In this document: piece by piece, positions 28,917 through 36,817 of the stretch | Layout: each line of letters begins with the position of its first letter | Position numbering within the stretch: the stretch's first letter is position 1 | From: Siminovitchia terrae | Lineage (GTDB): Bacteria; Bacillota; Bacilli; Bacillales; Bacillaceae_C | Length of the DNA: 64,000 nt | Assembly: GCF_003605405.2 (NCBI RefSeq) | Contig: NZ_QYTW02000010.1 | Span: forward strand, 19,675-83,674 | Direction: 5' to 3' | Position numbers and translations under genes: made by a program | The notes under the pieces: model-generated | What the model saw: the letters and a program-made list of their open reading frames with translations, nothing else | Told to the model about the DNA's origin: nothing | The model's database searches: none

Positions 28917-30083
28917 ATGAAAAAGAAGATGAAAAAGCGTCTGCAAAAAGTATATAAAAAGCTATTTAAACTATTGGCCATTATATTACCAAAAAACCAA
29001 AAACTCATTATTTTTGAGAGCTTTTTAGGTAAACAGTACAGTGATAATCCCAGGGCTATTTATGAGTATCTTCGAAGTCATTACCCGGATTATAGCATGT
29101 ACTGGAGCATAGATAAAAGAAAAATTTGGCAATTTAAAGATAGGGACATTAAAATCATCCCTCGCTTTTCTGTAAAATGGCTGTTTTTGATGACGCGGGC
29201 GAAGTACTGGGTAACGAATTGCAGGCTTCCGCTATGGGTCAGCAAATCGGATCAAACCATATATGTCCAGACATGGCATGGCACCCCTTTGAAGAAACTT
29301 GGCCTGGACATTGAACAGATTCATATGCCCGGAACAAATACGAAGAAATATAAACGAAATTTTAAAAAGGAAGCGGCAAAATGGGATTATTTGATTTCCC
29401 CAAATGGCTATTCCACTGAAATATTCAGGCAGGCATTTGATTTTAAGAAAAAAGTGATTGAGTCCGGGTATCCGAGAAACGATTTTTTAATCCAATCCAA
29501 TAATGCCGTGGAGTCCGCCAAGATCAAGAACGCCTGCGGGCTTCCTATTGATAAGAAGGTGATATTGTACGCTCCGACATGGAGGGACAATCAGTTTTAT
29601 GCCAAGGGGAGATATAAGTTTGATCTGCAGCTTGATCTGGATACGCTGAAAAAAGAATTGGGAAATGAATACGTCATTTTGCTCAGGCTTCATTATCTCG
29701 TTTCGGAAAACCTGGACTTGTCCGGTTTGGAAGGCTTCGCATTTGATGTTTCGTCTTACGGGGACATCCGTGATCTGTATCTCATTTCCGATGTGCTGGT
29801 TACTGACTATTCATCCGTATTTTTCGATTATGCTAATCTGAAGCGGCCGATGATCTTTTTCGTCCACGATATCGAAGAGTACCGCGATCAGCTGCGCGGG
29901 TTTTATTTCGATTTTGAAAAAGAAGCGCCGGGACCGCTGGTTCGGACAACGGAAGAAGTGATTTCAGAAGTTCGTAGTATTGAACAGTCCGAATTCACAC
30001 CGTCCGAAGACTTTTATAAAAAATTTTGCCATCTGGAAACTGGGAAGGCTAGTGAGCAAGTGGTGAAAGAAATATTTCAATAG
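28917..30083 (+). CDS. Single-domain CDP-glycerol glycerophosphotransferase (TagF-like, copy 2)
   Basis: 388 residues, collinear with copy 1 (22209-23432) throughout: LIIFESFLGKQYSDNPRAIYE, YVQTWHGTPLKKLG, ESGYPRNDFL, VILYAPTWRDNQFY, LLRLHYLVSE, VLVTDYSSVFFDYANLKRP, GPLVRTTEEV. The basic N-terminus KKKMKKRLQKVYKKLFK may act as membrane anchor. Unlike copy 1 it runs straight into tagG (18-base gap) without a terminator, forming a tagF-tagG-tagH operon. By eye its codons use more G/C at third positions than copy 1, suggesting different histories of the two modules. Confidence 0.9.
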   Translation: MKKKMKKRLQKVYKKLFKLLAIILPKNQKLIIFESFLGKQYSDNPRAIYEYLRSHYPDYSMYWSIDKRKIWQFKDRDIKIIPRFSVKWLFLMTRAKYWVTNCRLPLWVSKSDQTIYVQTWHGTPLKKLGLDIEQIHMPGTNTKKYKRNFKKEAAKWDYLISPNGYSTEIFRQAFDFKKKVIESGYPRNDFLIQSNNAVESAKIKNACGLPIDKKVILYAPTWRDNQFYAKGRYKFDLQLDLDTLKKELGNEYVILLRLHYLVSENLDLSGLEGFAFDVSSYGDIRDLYLISDVLVTDYSSVFFDYANLKRPMIFFVHDIEEYRDQLRGFYFDFEKEAPGPLVRTTEEVISEVRSIEQSEFTPSEDFYKKFCHLETGKASEQVVKEIFQ

Positions 30084-30101
30084 CAAAGAGGCGGGATTTT
30101 T

Positions 30102-30920
30102 GTGAAATCTGCCGTTACGGTCTTAAGGGAGCTCATCGATTATTTTTATTTAGTTAGAAGGCTGTCACTGTATGAATTAAAAAGCAAAAATAAAAGCAAT
30201 TATTTGGGAATGACCTGGGAATTCTTAAACCCCATGATTCAAATATTGATTTATTGGTTTGTATTCGGCAGCATCCGTCATCGTGCAGATATTGAAGTAG
30301 TGCCGGGATATGAGGTTCATTTTATTTATTGGCTGTTAGGCGGATTCATCTTATGGACATTCTTTTACCAGTCCACAATCCAAGGTTCAAAATCCATTTA
30401 TACAAGGCTGCGAATGTTATCAAGGATGAATTTTCCCATGAGCGTCATTCCTGCTATCGCTATTTTTTCGCAGTTTTATACTCACGTTATCCTGCTGGGG
30501 GTCACGTTTGTGATTTTCCAGCTTGGAGGCTTTTATGTCAGTGTGTATTTTCTCCAAGTGATTTATTTTGTTTTTGCATCCTTTTGTTTGGCCTTTGCTA
30601 TTTCTCTGATTACGTCAACCTTGTCCACGATCATCAGGGATGTCCATATGTTTTTAAATGCGACGCTGCGAATGCTGCTCTATCTGTCGCCGGTCCTTTG
30701 GCAATTTTCCATTTTGGAGGAACCATTGCCGACAATTCTTAAATTGAATCCGTTGTATTATTTGATTGAAGGCTATCGTTCTGCGCTGTTTGGAACTGAG
30801 TGGTATTTACTCGTACACTGGCAATATTCCCTTTATTTCTGGGGCATTGTGATCACTTTGTTTTTAATCGGTGCTAACATTCATGTGAAATTCCGCAGGC
30901 ATTTCATTGATTATTTATAG
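30102..30920 (+). CDS. tagG: Teichoic-acid-type ABC transporter permease (copy 2)
   Basis: 272 residues, same length as copy 1 and with most residues the same (e.g. RLSLYELKSKNKSNYLGM, STIIRDVHMFLNATLRML, FRRHFIDYL). Six predicted helices; ABC-2 family. GTG start aligned with the ATG of copy 1, preceded by AGAGGCGGGA. Partner of the ATPase beginning 12 bases downstream. Two near-identical permeases in one locus suggest either redundancy or export of two related polymers. Confidence 0.9.
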   Translation: MKSAVTVLRELIDYFYLVRRLSLYELKSKNKSNYLGMTWEFLNPMIQILIYWFVFGSIRHRADIEVVPGYEVHFIYWLLGGFILWTFFYQSTIQGSKSIYTRLRMLSRMNFPMSVIPAIAIFSQFYTHVILLGVTFVIFQLGGFYVSVYFLQVIYFVFASFCLAFAISLITSTLSTIIRDVHMFLNATLRMLLYLSPVLWQFSILEEPLPTILKLNPLYYLIEGYRSALFGTEWYLLVHWQYSLYFWGIVITLFLIGANIHVKFRRHFIDYL

Positions 30921-30931
30921 GTGTGATTAGT

Positions 30932-31741
30932 ATGGAAAAAGCGATTATCGCGCAAAACATCACAAAAAAATATAAGCTTTACAGTAGCAATAAGGAGCGT
31001 ATATTGGATCTCATTACTCCCAAAAGCTATGGAGAGGACTTTTATGCGTTGGCGGATGTAAGCTTTGAAGCGGAAAAAGGCGATTCTGTAGGCTTTATTG
31101 GCATGAACGGATCTGGAAAATCGACGTTGGCTAACATCATTGCTGGTATTGTTCCTGAAACGTCTGGAAGCATAGAGGTGAACGGAATAGCGTCATTGAT
31201 TGCAGTGGCGGCCGGATTGAACGGCGATTTATCAGGAAGGGATAATATCGAGCTGAAGTTGTTGATGCTCGGTTTTTCAAAAAAGGAAATTATTGATCTT
31301 GAACCGGAAATCATTGATTTTTCAGAGCTTGGAAAGTTCATCGATCAGCCTGTCAAATCCTATTCCAGCGGAATGCGGTCTCGTTTGGGGTTTGCCATTT
31401 CGGTCAATGTGAACCCGGATATTCTAATCATCGATGAAGCTCTTTCTGTTGGGGACAAGGCCTTTGCTGAGAAAAGTCTGGATAAAATGAAGGAATTCAA
31501 ACGGGAAGGGAAAACCATGATTTTTGTCAGCCATTCCTTAGGACAGATGAAAAGATTCTGCGATAAAATTTTGTGGCTTGAATATGGAATGGTGAGGAAA
31601 TATGGTTCTGTTGAAGGCGTGCTTCCCAAGTATGAACAGTTTTTAAATGAGTTCAAAGGGCTATCGAGTAAAGAGAAGGCAGCTTATAAGGAGAAGGGAA
31701 TGGAGAAGCAACGTGAATTGTTGAGGCAGACTGTTTTGTAG
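30932..31741 (+). CDS. tagH: Teichoic-acid-type ABC transporter ATPase (copy 2)
   Basis: 269 residues. Walker A GMNGSGKSTLANII, signature SYSSGMRSRLGFAISV, Walker B ILIIDEALSVGD, SHSLGQMKRF. Collinear with copy 1 and likewise lacks the long C-terminal extracellular part of B. subtilis TagH. The start chosen is the ATG at 30932, aligned with copy 1 and preceded by AGGTG 8 bases upstream; the in-frame GTG at 30923 lies inside that RBS. No clear hairpin terminator follows; a GGGGTCTGACCCC palindrome lies at about 31760. Confidence 0.9.
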   Translation: MEKAIIAQNITKKYKLYSSNKERILDLITPKSYGEDFYALADVSFEAEKGDSVGFIGMNGSGKSTLANIIAGIVPETSGSIEVNGIASLIAVAAGLNGDLSGRDNIELKLLMLGFSKKEIIDLEPEIIDFSELGKFIDQPVKSYSSGMRSRLGFAISVNVNPDILIIDEALSVGDKAFAEKSLDKMKEFKREGKTMIFVSHSLGQMKRFCDKILWLEYGMVRKYGSVEGVLPKYEQFLNEFKGLSSKEKAAYKEKGMEKQRELLRQTVL

Positions 31742-31872
31742 TAACGAATTAACGCAGTGGGGGTCTGACCCCAGAAAATAAGACGGTTTTGTAAAAAATA
31801 TTTTTAATTTTTATCCCTATAGGTTACAATCCTCTTAGACAGTCATTATTTTCCAATAGAAAGGTCAAGAGG

Positions 31873-34023
31873 ATGAGACATATAAAAAGAACTCTTATTT
31901 GTATACTGATTATATTATTAAGTATGCCTGTTTCTGTATTTGCGGAGAATGAAATCGAGATAGATTCCAATCCCAGAATGCAGGTAAGCCCGCAAACAGG
32001 GGAACCTGCTGCGAATGTTTTAAATCAACCGGCTAAAAATTATATGCTGATCAGCAATGAATCTGTGAATCCCAATAGCAAACAGTCTACAGGGACTCCT
32101 GTCATCAATAACGAAAAATATCAATTAGAGAAAAATTTAAGACCAGAGGCCTTTCGAATGGATGTAAATCTTCCGTTCGATACCGAGAAACATGAAGATC
32201 GAAAGCTGCATGGAAGGTCTTTGATGTATAAAACTCTTAATAAAGTAGGGACAAAGCGGAATTTTAATGTTTTTGACTTTGATAAATTCATAGAATACAA
32301 GATTCAAGCCCAGCTTCTTTATATAGGAGAGAAAGCGAATGTATGGGGCTATGATAAGAATTTTACAAAAGAAGATGCAAAGAAGTTAGGCGATGAATTT
32401 GATGAAAATATTTACCCGACGATCACTGAGGATTTCGGGAATGAGTCCGATGTGGACGGCGATGGTAAGATCAATGTTCTCTGTTACGATATAAAAGATG
32501 GATTCGAATATAACGGAGGATACATAGCTGGTTATTTTTACTCGAGGGATTTGTATGATGTGCCAGGCTCGAACAAGTCGGAAATTTTTTACATCGACAC
32601 CTATCCGACAATGGGCATGGAATCAGAGAAAGATGTAACAGCCGCATACAGCACACTGGCCCATGAATTTCAGCATATGGTGAACTTTAATCAAAATGTT
32701 TTGGTTGAAGGCGGCGAGGAGATGGAGCCGTGGCTCGATGAAGGCCTGGCAATGGCAGCTGAGCAAATTTATACAGGAAGCGTATTAAAAGACCGGATTG
32801 ATTATTATAATTCGTCCTATTCCGTTACAAACGGCCACTCCCTTTTGTATTGGGATGATTATGGGGACGTGCTGGCCAACTATTCTCTATCTTATCTTTT
32901 TATGCAATATGTAAAAGTACAGTCGAAACAGGGCGATGCGATTTTTAAAGAAATCATCAGCGATCCTAGCAATAGCTATAAAGCTGTTGAAAAAGCAGCC
33001 AAAAAATATATGGATCCCAAGCTTACATTTGGAAAATTGATGACCAACTTCCGAGCTGCCTTACTTTTAAAAGAAAAAAGCGGAAAGTACGGATTTAACA
33101 GCGAACCAGGCTTCAACACAATAAGGCCTCGCATTTACAAGGGATCTACCGCCAATTTACGGGGCGGGGGCGCGGTGGTTAAAGAAGCAACGGGCAATGA
33201 AACGATCCCCACTTCTAAAGGAAAGAATATTAAATACACCTTTTTTGGGCCCGGTGAGCCTAGAGATCACACAGCACCTGCCAAACCAGTTGTACAAAAA
33301 GTGAGTGATCGGGATACCGTTGTCAAAGGCAGTGCCGAGGCAGGAGCTACGGTATATGTAAAAGCGGGTACTGTAAATTTAGGAAAGTCCGTTTCTGATA
33401 GCCAAAAGTCATTCTCGGTAACGATTAAAAAACAAAAAGCCGGTACCAAGCTAGAAGTATATGCCGTTGACAAAGCAGGGAATAAAAGTGATGCGGCTAC
33501 CGTGACAGTGATTGATAAAACGCCGCCAGCCATGCCAACCGTATCCAAGGTCAGCAATCGGGATTTGAAAGTGACCGGGAAAGCGGAGGCAGGCTCCAAA
33601 GTCACCGTTAAAGCTGGTGGCAAGGTCATTGGCTCAGCTACGGCCGATAAAGCTGGGAAATATGTGGTGAATCTGAAAGCGAAGCGAAAAGCCGGGACTG
33701 CTCTATATGTGAAAGCTACTGACAAAGCCGGTAACGCCAGCAAAGAGCGAAAAGTCATAGTGGTGGATAAAATCCCTCCCAAAGTACCTGAAGTAAATAA
33801 AGTAACAAATAAAACAACGACGGTTAAGGGCAAGTCTGAGAAGGAAGCCACTGTCTACGTGAAAAGTGGAAAAAAAGTGCTTGGTACTGCCGTCGTCAAC
33901 AATAAAGGCAACTTCTCTGTGAAAATAAAAAAACAAAAAGCCGGAACAGTTTTGAACATATATGCAAAAGATAAAGCCGGGAATACGGGCAAGGCGGCAA
34001 AAGTGACAGTTAAAAAAGCATAG
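31873..34023 (+). CDS. Secreted M30-like metalloprotease with three Ig-like repeats
   Basis: 716 residues. Signal peptide about 1-24 (SMPVSVFAE). The protease part (about 90-440) has DGKINVLCYDI, then STLAHEFQHMVNFNQN with the zinc motif HEFQH, and EPWLDEGLAMAAEQIY supplying the downstream Glu, the arrangement of hyicolysin (family M30). The last about 270 residues are three ~85-residue bacterial Ig-like domains, each starting TPP.xPxVxKVSxRD and ending YxKDKAGNxSKxxxVTV. Likely a cell-surface or secreted protease; substrate unknown. Start is the ATG after AGAAAGGTCAAGAGG. It is monocistronic by position, and its composition is slightly richer in G/C than the preceding genes. Confidence 0.78.
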   Translation: MRHIKRTLICILIILLSMPVSVFAENEIEIDSNPRMQVSPQTGEPAANVLNQPAKNYMLISNESVNPNSKQSTGTPVINNEKYQLEKNLRPEAFRMDVNLPFDTEKHEDRKLHGRSLMYKTLNKVGTKRNFNVFDFDKFIEYKIQAQLLYIGEKANVWGYDKNFTKEDAKKLGDEFDENIYPTITEDFGNESDVDGDGKINVLCYDIKDGFEYNGGYIAGYFYSRDLYDVPGSNKSEIFYIDTYPTMGMESEKDVTAAYSTLAHEFQHMVNFNQNVLVEGGEEMEPWLDEGLAMAAEQIYTGSVLKDRIDYYNSSYSVTNGHSLLYWDDYGDVLANYSLSYLFMQYVKVQSKQGDAIFKEIISDPSNSYKAVEKAAKKYMDPKLTFGKLMTNFRAALLLKEKSGKYGFNSEPGFNTIRPRIYKGSTANLRGGGAVVKEATGNETIPTSKGKNIKYTFFGPGEPRDHTAPAKPVVQKVSDRDTVVKGSAEAGATVYVKAGTVNLGKSVSDSQKSFSVTIKKQKAGTKLEVYAVDKAGNKSDAATVTVIDKTPPAMPTVSKVSNRDLKVTGKAEAGSKVTVKAGGKVIGSATADKAGKYVVNLKAKRKAGTALYVKATDKAGNASKERKVIVVDKIPPKVPEVNKVTNKTTTVKGKSEKEATVYVKSGKKVLGTAVVNNKGNFSVKIKKQKAGTVLNIYAKDKAGNTGKAAKVTVKKA

Positions 34024-34097
34024 CAAAAAAAGAAGGTCGTCCTTAAAAATTAAATGTAAGTGATAAGGTTGCCAGTTCCTTTATCCAACAAATTTAG

Positions 34098-34283
34098 CGG
34101 AGACTTTCTAAATTAGAAAGACCGTTAGTAACCGCCAGAGGAGACCAAAAAAGTTATATATATGCGAACTTTAATCCCAAATGGCTATAACCATCTTACG
34201 AACCTTCTTGGGATAAAGAAGAATTAACTCCAGCTCAAAGAATCGGGCTAACAGTTAAGGCTTCTACAATATATTTCAGATAG
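34098..34283 (+). pseudogene. Coding remnant upstream of the 166-residue orphan
   Basis: One frame reads protein-like sequence with an internal stop: KLERPLVTARGDQKSYIYAN, FNPKWL, stop, then PSYEPSWDKEELTPAQRIGL and TVKASTIYFR, stop. It has no start codon or RBS. It looks like the broken C-terminus of a larger protein lost by deletion; family not recognised. Its position directly before a small acidic single gene resembles toxin-tip/immunity pairs, which is only inference. Confidence 0.4.
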
Positions 34284-34296
34284 AAGGAAGGTTCGT

Positions 34297-34797
34297 ATGA
34301 TGGATAGAGAGTACAAAATTTATGCGGAAAAAGTATTGAAACATCTCTTCTTAGGGGCGCAAGTTGACGGAATGCAGTTTGGGATGTCCCCAGCTACAAT
34401 AAAGATTTATTTTACAAATTTCAAAGGTTCGGGTGGGTCGGATGATTATGGTGGGCAATTATATCTCAACATCGAATCAAAATGGTGTTTATTTGATAGT
34501 CCACCCGAAAAATATCCATCAAATGAGGATGAAATTGAAGATTATTCTGAGGATGAAGAATACAGTAGAATTTATAAAATTAGGAGACAAAAAGTTGTAG
34601 ATATAAAATTAGAAGAAGAAACACCGCATCTGTTTATAACATTAGAAAATGGGTATACAATTTTTGTGAATGGTTTTCACGACAAATACGAATGTTGGCA
34701 AGCAGGAGTACAATTTGGCGACGAAACTTGGCTTGTAGTTTCAGTTCCTAACAATGAAATTGCTGCTTGGGCTCCTGATAGGTTTAATGCCGAATAA
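34297..34797 (+). CDS. Hypothetical 166-residue acidic protein
   Basis: I do not recognise the family. No signal peptide or membrane segment. It contains an acidic stretch (EDEIEDYSEDEEYSR, about 70-85) between a beta-rich N-terminal half (GGQLYLNIESKWCLF) and a C-terminal half with LFITLENGYTIFVNGFHDKY and GDETWLVVSVPNNEIAAWAP. GAAGGAAGG 10 bases before the ATG is a good RBS. An excellent terminator follows, so it is expressed as a single gene. Size, acidity and the coding remnant just upstream would fit an orphan immunity protein, unproven. Confidence 0.6.
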   Translation: MMDREYKIYAEKVLKHLFLGAQVDGMQFGMSPATIKIYFTNFKGSGGSDDYGGQLYLNIESKWCLFDSPPEKYPSNEDEIEDYSEDEEYSRIYKIRRQKVVDIKLEEETPHLFITLENGYTIFVNGFHDKYECWQAGVQFGDETWLVVSVPNNEIAAWAPDRFNAE

Positions 34798-34836
34798 AAA
34801 ATAGCTGATGGATGACAATCCATCAGCTATTTTTTC
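34795..34836 (+). terminator. Terminator after the 166-residue orphan
   Basis: ATAGCTGATGGAT and ATCCATCAGCTAT form a perfect 13-bp stem with loop GACA, flanked by A-run and T-run. Confidence 0.9.
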
Positions 34837-34969
34837 ATATTTACTGTGTTTTTTGGTGCGAAGTCACAAAAGATTTGATATTAGATTAACCTTGTTTGTA
34901 TCTTAACACGGAACTCGGTTACCATAACAGGACGGCCTTTTTTATAGATAATCAAAATTTAAAAACATC

Positions 34970-34998
34970 TAGCTTTTTTTAAATGAATGCATTATAAT
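34970..34998 (+). promoter_or_regulatory. pgi promoter sharing a module with the exopolysaccharide operon
   Basis: TAGCTT, 17 bases, TATAAT. The upstream stretch AAAAACATCTAGCTTTTTT matches AAAAACGTCTAGCTTTTTT in front of the exopolysaccharide operon (41915-41933) except for one base, and the distance to TATAAT is identical. The -35 hexamer is poor, so an activator may be needed. Confidence 0.55.
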
Positions 34999-35008
34999 CA
35001 ATTAAATC

Positions 35009-35024
35009 GTTCTTTTTCAAGAAC
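35009..35024 (+). promoter_or_regulatory. SinR-type operator 1 in the pgi leader
   Basis: GTTCTTTTTCAAGAAC: one exact GTTCTYT heptamer and a 6/7 match on the other strand, as a 16-bp inverted repeat. It begins 11 bases after the -10 box, overlapping the expected transcription start. GTTCTYT is the known SinR recognition heptamer in B. subtilis biofilm promoters; SinR binding here is inference. Confidence 0.55.
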
Positions 35025-35078
35025 AAACTATATCAATTTTGCGCACGTTGTTCAGGTGTGCTTTTTTAAAAGGTGTTT

Positions 35079-35094
35079 GTTCTTTATAAAGAAC
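35079..35094 (+). promoter_or_regulatory. SinR-type operator 2 in the pgi leader
   Basis: GTTCTTTATAAAGAAC: two exact GTTCTTT heptamers facing each other across 2 bp, perfectly palindromic. It lies 19 bases before the pgi start codon and 70 bp from operator 1. This is the geometry of the SinR inverted repeat described for the B. subtilis eps promoter. Confidence 0.65.
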
Positions 35095-35112
35095 TTCGTG
35101 AGGGGGGATGGA

Positions 35113-36462
35113 ATGAGTCATGTTGGTTTTGATTACTCGAGCGCATTAAGCTTTTTCGACGAATATGAACCGAGCCATTTCCAAGATACGGTTACCTTTA
35201 TTCATGACCGACTGCATCAAAGTCATGGCAAGATGTTGGGCTGGGTTAATCTCCCTAGAGATAATGACCGTGAACGTATCCAGGACGCTGCAGCTAAAAT
35301 TCAGAATCAAAGCGATGTCTTGGTGGTCATCGGTGTCGGCGGTTCTTACTTGGGGGCCCGCGCCGCTATAGAGATGCTCAATCATCATTTTTACAATGTC
35401 CTATCTAATCAGGAAAGACGGACCCCTCAAATTTTTTATGTGGGGCATACCTTTAGTCCTGTTTACATTGCGGATCTGGTAAAACTGTTGAATGACAAAG
35501 ATTTTTCAATAAACGTCATTTCAAAATCAGGAACCACAATAGAACCAGCCATTGCTTTTCGGATTTTCCGTAATTTGCTTGAGGAAAAGTATGGGAAAGC
35601 GGGAGCGCGAAATCGCATCTTTGTTACAACTGATCAAAAGAAGGGAGTCTTGAAAGCATTAGCCGATATAGAGGAGTACGAAACATTTGCTGTTCCAGAC
35701 AATATTGGTGGTCGTTATTCTGTATTAACTCCAGTTGGCTTGCTTCCGATTGCGGTTAGTGGGATAGACATAGAAGAGATTATGACTGGGGCAGAGCAGG
35801 CGCGTTTTGACTTGGGGAAACCGGTTATCGAGGAAAATCCTGCTTATCAATATGCAGTCATTCGACATATTTTGTACCAAACAGGTAAAACGATAGAACT
35901 ATTCGTTCATTATGAGCCATGTTTGCGTTTCCTGGCTGAATGGTGGAAACAGCTTTTTGGAGAAAGTGAAGGAAAGGATTACAAGGGCATCTTTCCAGCT
36001 TCCGCCCAATATTCAACTGATCTTCATTCCATCGGTCAATATGTGCAGGAAGGCAGGCGTGATCTGTTTGAAACGGTAATAAAAGTTCTGGAGCCAGCTC
36101 ATGACATAATGATTAAAAAGGACGAACGGGATTTAGACGGACTGAACTTCCTGGCTGGGCAAACCTTGGACTTTGTCAACAATCAGGCCCTTGAAGGAGC
36201 AAAGATTGCACATACGGACGGGGGTGTCCCGAACCTTGTCATCGAAATTCCGAGAGTCAACGCGTACACATTTGGATATCTTGTCTACTTTTTTAAAAAG
36301 GCCTGCGCAATGAGTGGCTATTTGAACGCAGTCAATCCATTCGACCAACCAGGCGTGGAAATGTATAAGAATAATATGTTTGCGCTGCTTGGAAAGCCTG
36401 GTCATGAACTAAGGATGAAAGAGTTAAAAAAGAGGTACTTGGATACGTTTGAAAAAGTGTGA
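35113..36462 (+). CDS. pgi: Glucose-6-phosphate isomerase
   Basis: 449 residues, standard for bacillary Pgi. Interconverts glucose 6-phosphate and fructose 6-phosphate in the cytosol, feeding both UDP-glucose (via PgcA) and UDP-GlcNAc synthesis. [19 protein letters not shown] binds phosphate; [15 protein letters not shown] and [18 protein letters not shown] are the PGI signatures; [20 protein letters not shown] and the late Lys region follow. The start is ATG at 35113 with GAGGGGGG upstream; an in-frame ATG at 34987 would put the promoter and both operator-like repeats inside the gene. The leader carries the putative SinR operators. Followed by a tandem repeat array and pgcA. Confidence 0.95.
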   Translation: MSHVGFDYSSALSFFDEYEPSHFQDTVTFIHDRLHQSHGKMLGWVNLPRDNDRERIQDAAAKIQNQSDVLVVIGVGGSYLGARAAIEMLNHHFYNVLSNQERRTPQIFYVGHTFSPVYIADLVKLLNDKDFSINVISKSGTTIEPAIAFRIFRNLLEEKYGKAGARNRIFVTTDQKKGVLKALADIEEYETFAVPDNIGGRYSVLTPVGLLPIAVSGIDIEEIMTGAEQARFDLGKPVIEENPAYQYAVIRHILYQTGKTIELFVHYEPCLRFLAEWWKQLFGESEGKDYKGIFPASAQYSTDLHSIGQYVQEGRRDLFETVIKVLEPAHDIMIKKDERDLDGLNFLAGQTLDFVNNQALEGAKIAHTDGGVPNLVIEIPRVNAYTFGYLVYFFKKACAMSGYLNAVNPFDQPGVEMYKNNMFALLGKPGHELRMKELKKRYLDTFEKV

Positions 36463-36486
36463 TTTCTGTAGGGGGCAGTCAGAAGG

Positions 36487-36780
36487 ATACTGTCCGGAAT
36501 CACGGGAATGCTGTCCGAAGTTCGGAGGATACTGTCCCAAATTTAGGAATACTGTCCGGAATATAGAAAAACTTTCTATTTTCCGCGGGATACTATCCGA
36601 AATATAGAAATACTGTCCGGAATTGAGAAATACTGTCCAAAATCTGCGGATACTATCCAGAATATAGAAATACAATCCAATTCCCGCAGCATACTATCCT
36701 AATTTCAAAAATACTGTCCAAAGTTCGCAAAATACTATCCAACATTCCAAAATATCAAACTCCTATCCTATTTCGGCGGA
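36487..36780 (+). repeat. Degenerate 20-21 bp tandem repeat array 1
   Basis: About 13-14 head-to-tail units of 20-21 bp filling the pgi-pgcA spacer. Core consensus ATACTGTCCGGAATATAGAA, with ATACTRTCC best conserved; units such as ATACTATCCGAAATATAGAA and ATACTGTCCGGAATTGAGAA differ by few bases. The unit has no strong dyad. The same repeat recurs at 40688-40985 in the same orientation. Confidence 0.85.
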
Positions 36781-36817
36781 GTCCCTACGGCTCGCACAAA
36801 GAAAGGCGTGAAACTTA

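Noticed and set aside
31755-31775. GGGGTCTGACCCC palindrome (related text at about 55409-55425) as an operator
   Set aside because: I have seen such text as a common dispersed intergenic motif in Bacillaceae; nothing ties it to regulation here.
33267-34026. Minus-strand open frames opposite the Ig-like domains of the M30-like protease
   Set aside because: Antisense shadows of repeats, no RBS or family features.
34987-35112. Upstream in-frame extension of pgi
   Set aside because: It would place the operator repeats in coding sequence, lacks an RBS and is absent from normal-length Pgi.
36424-36675. Minus-strand open frame with a periodic peptide (GQY, SIF-type repeats) across array 1
   Set aside because: The periodicity is a translation of the 21-bp DNA repeat; no RBS, and it overlaps the end of pgi.
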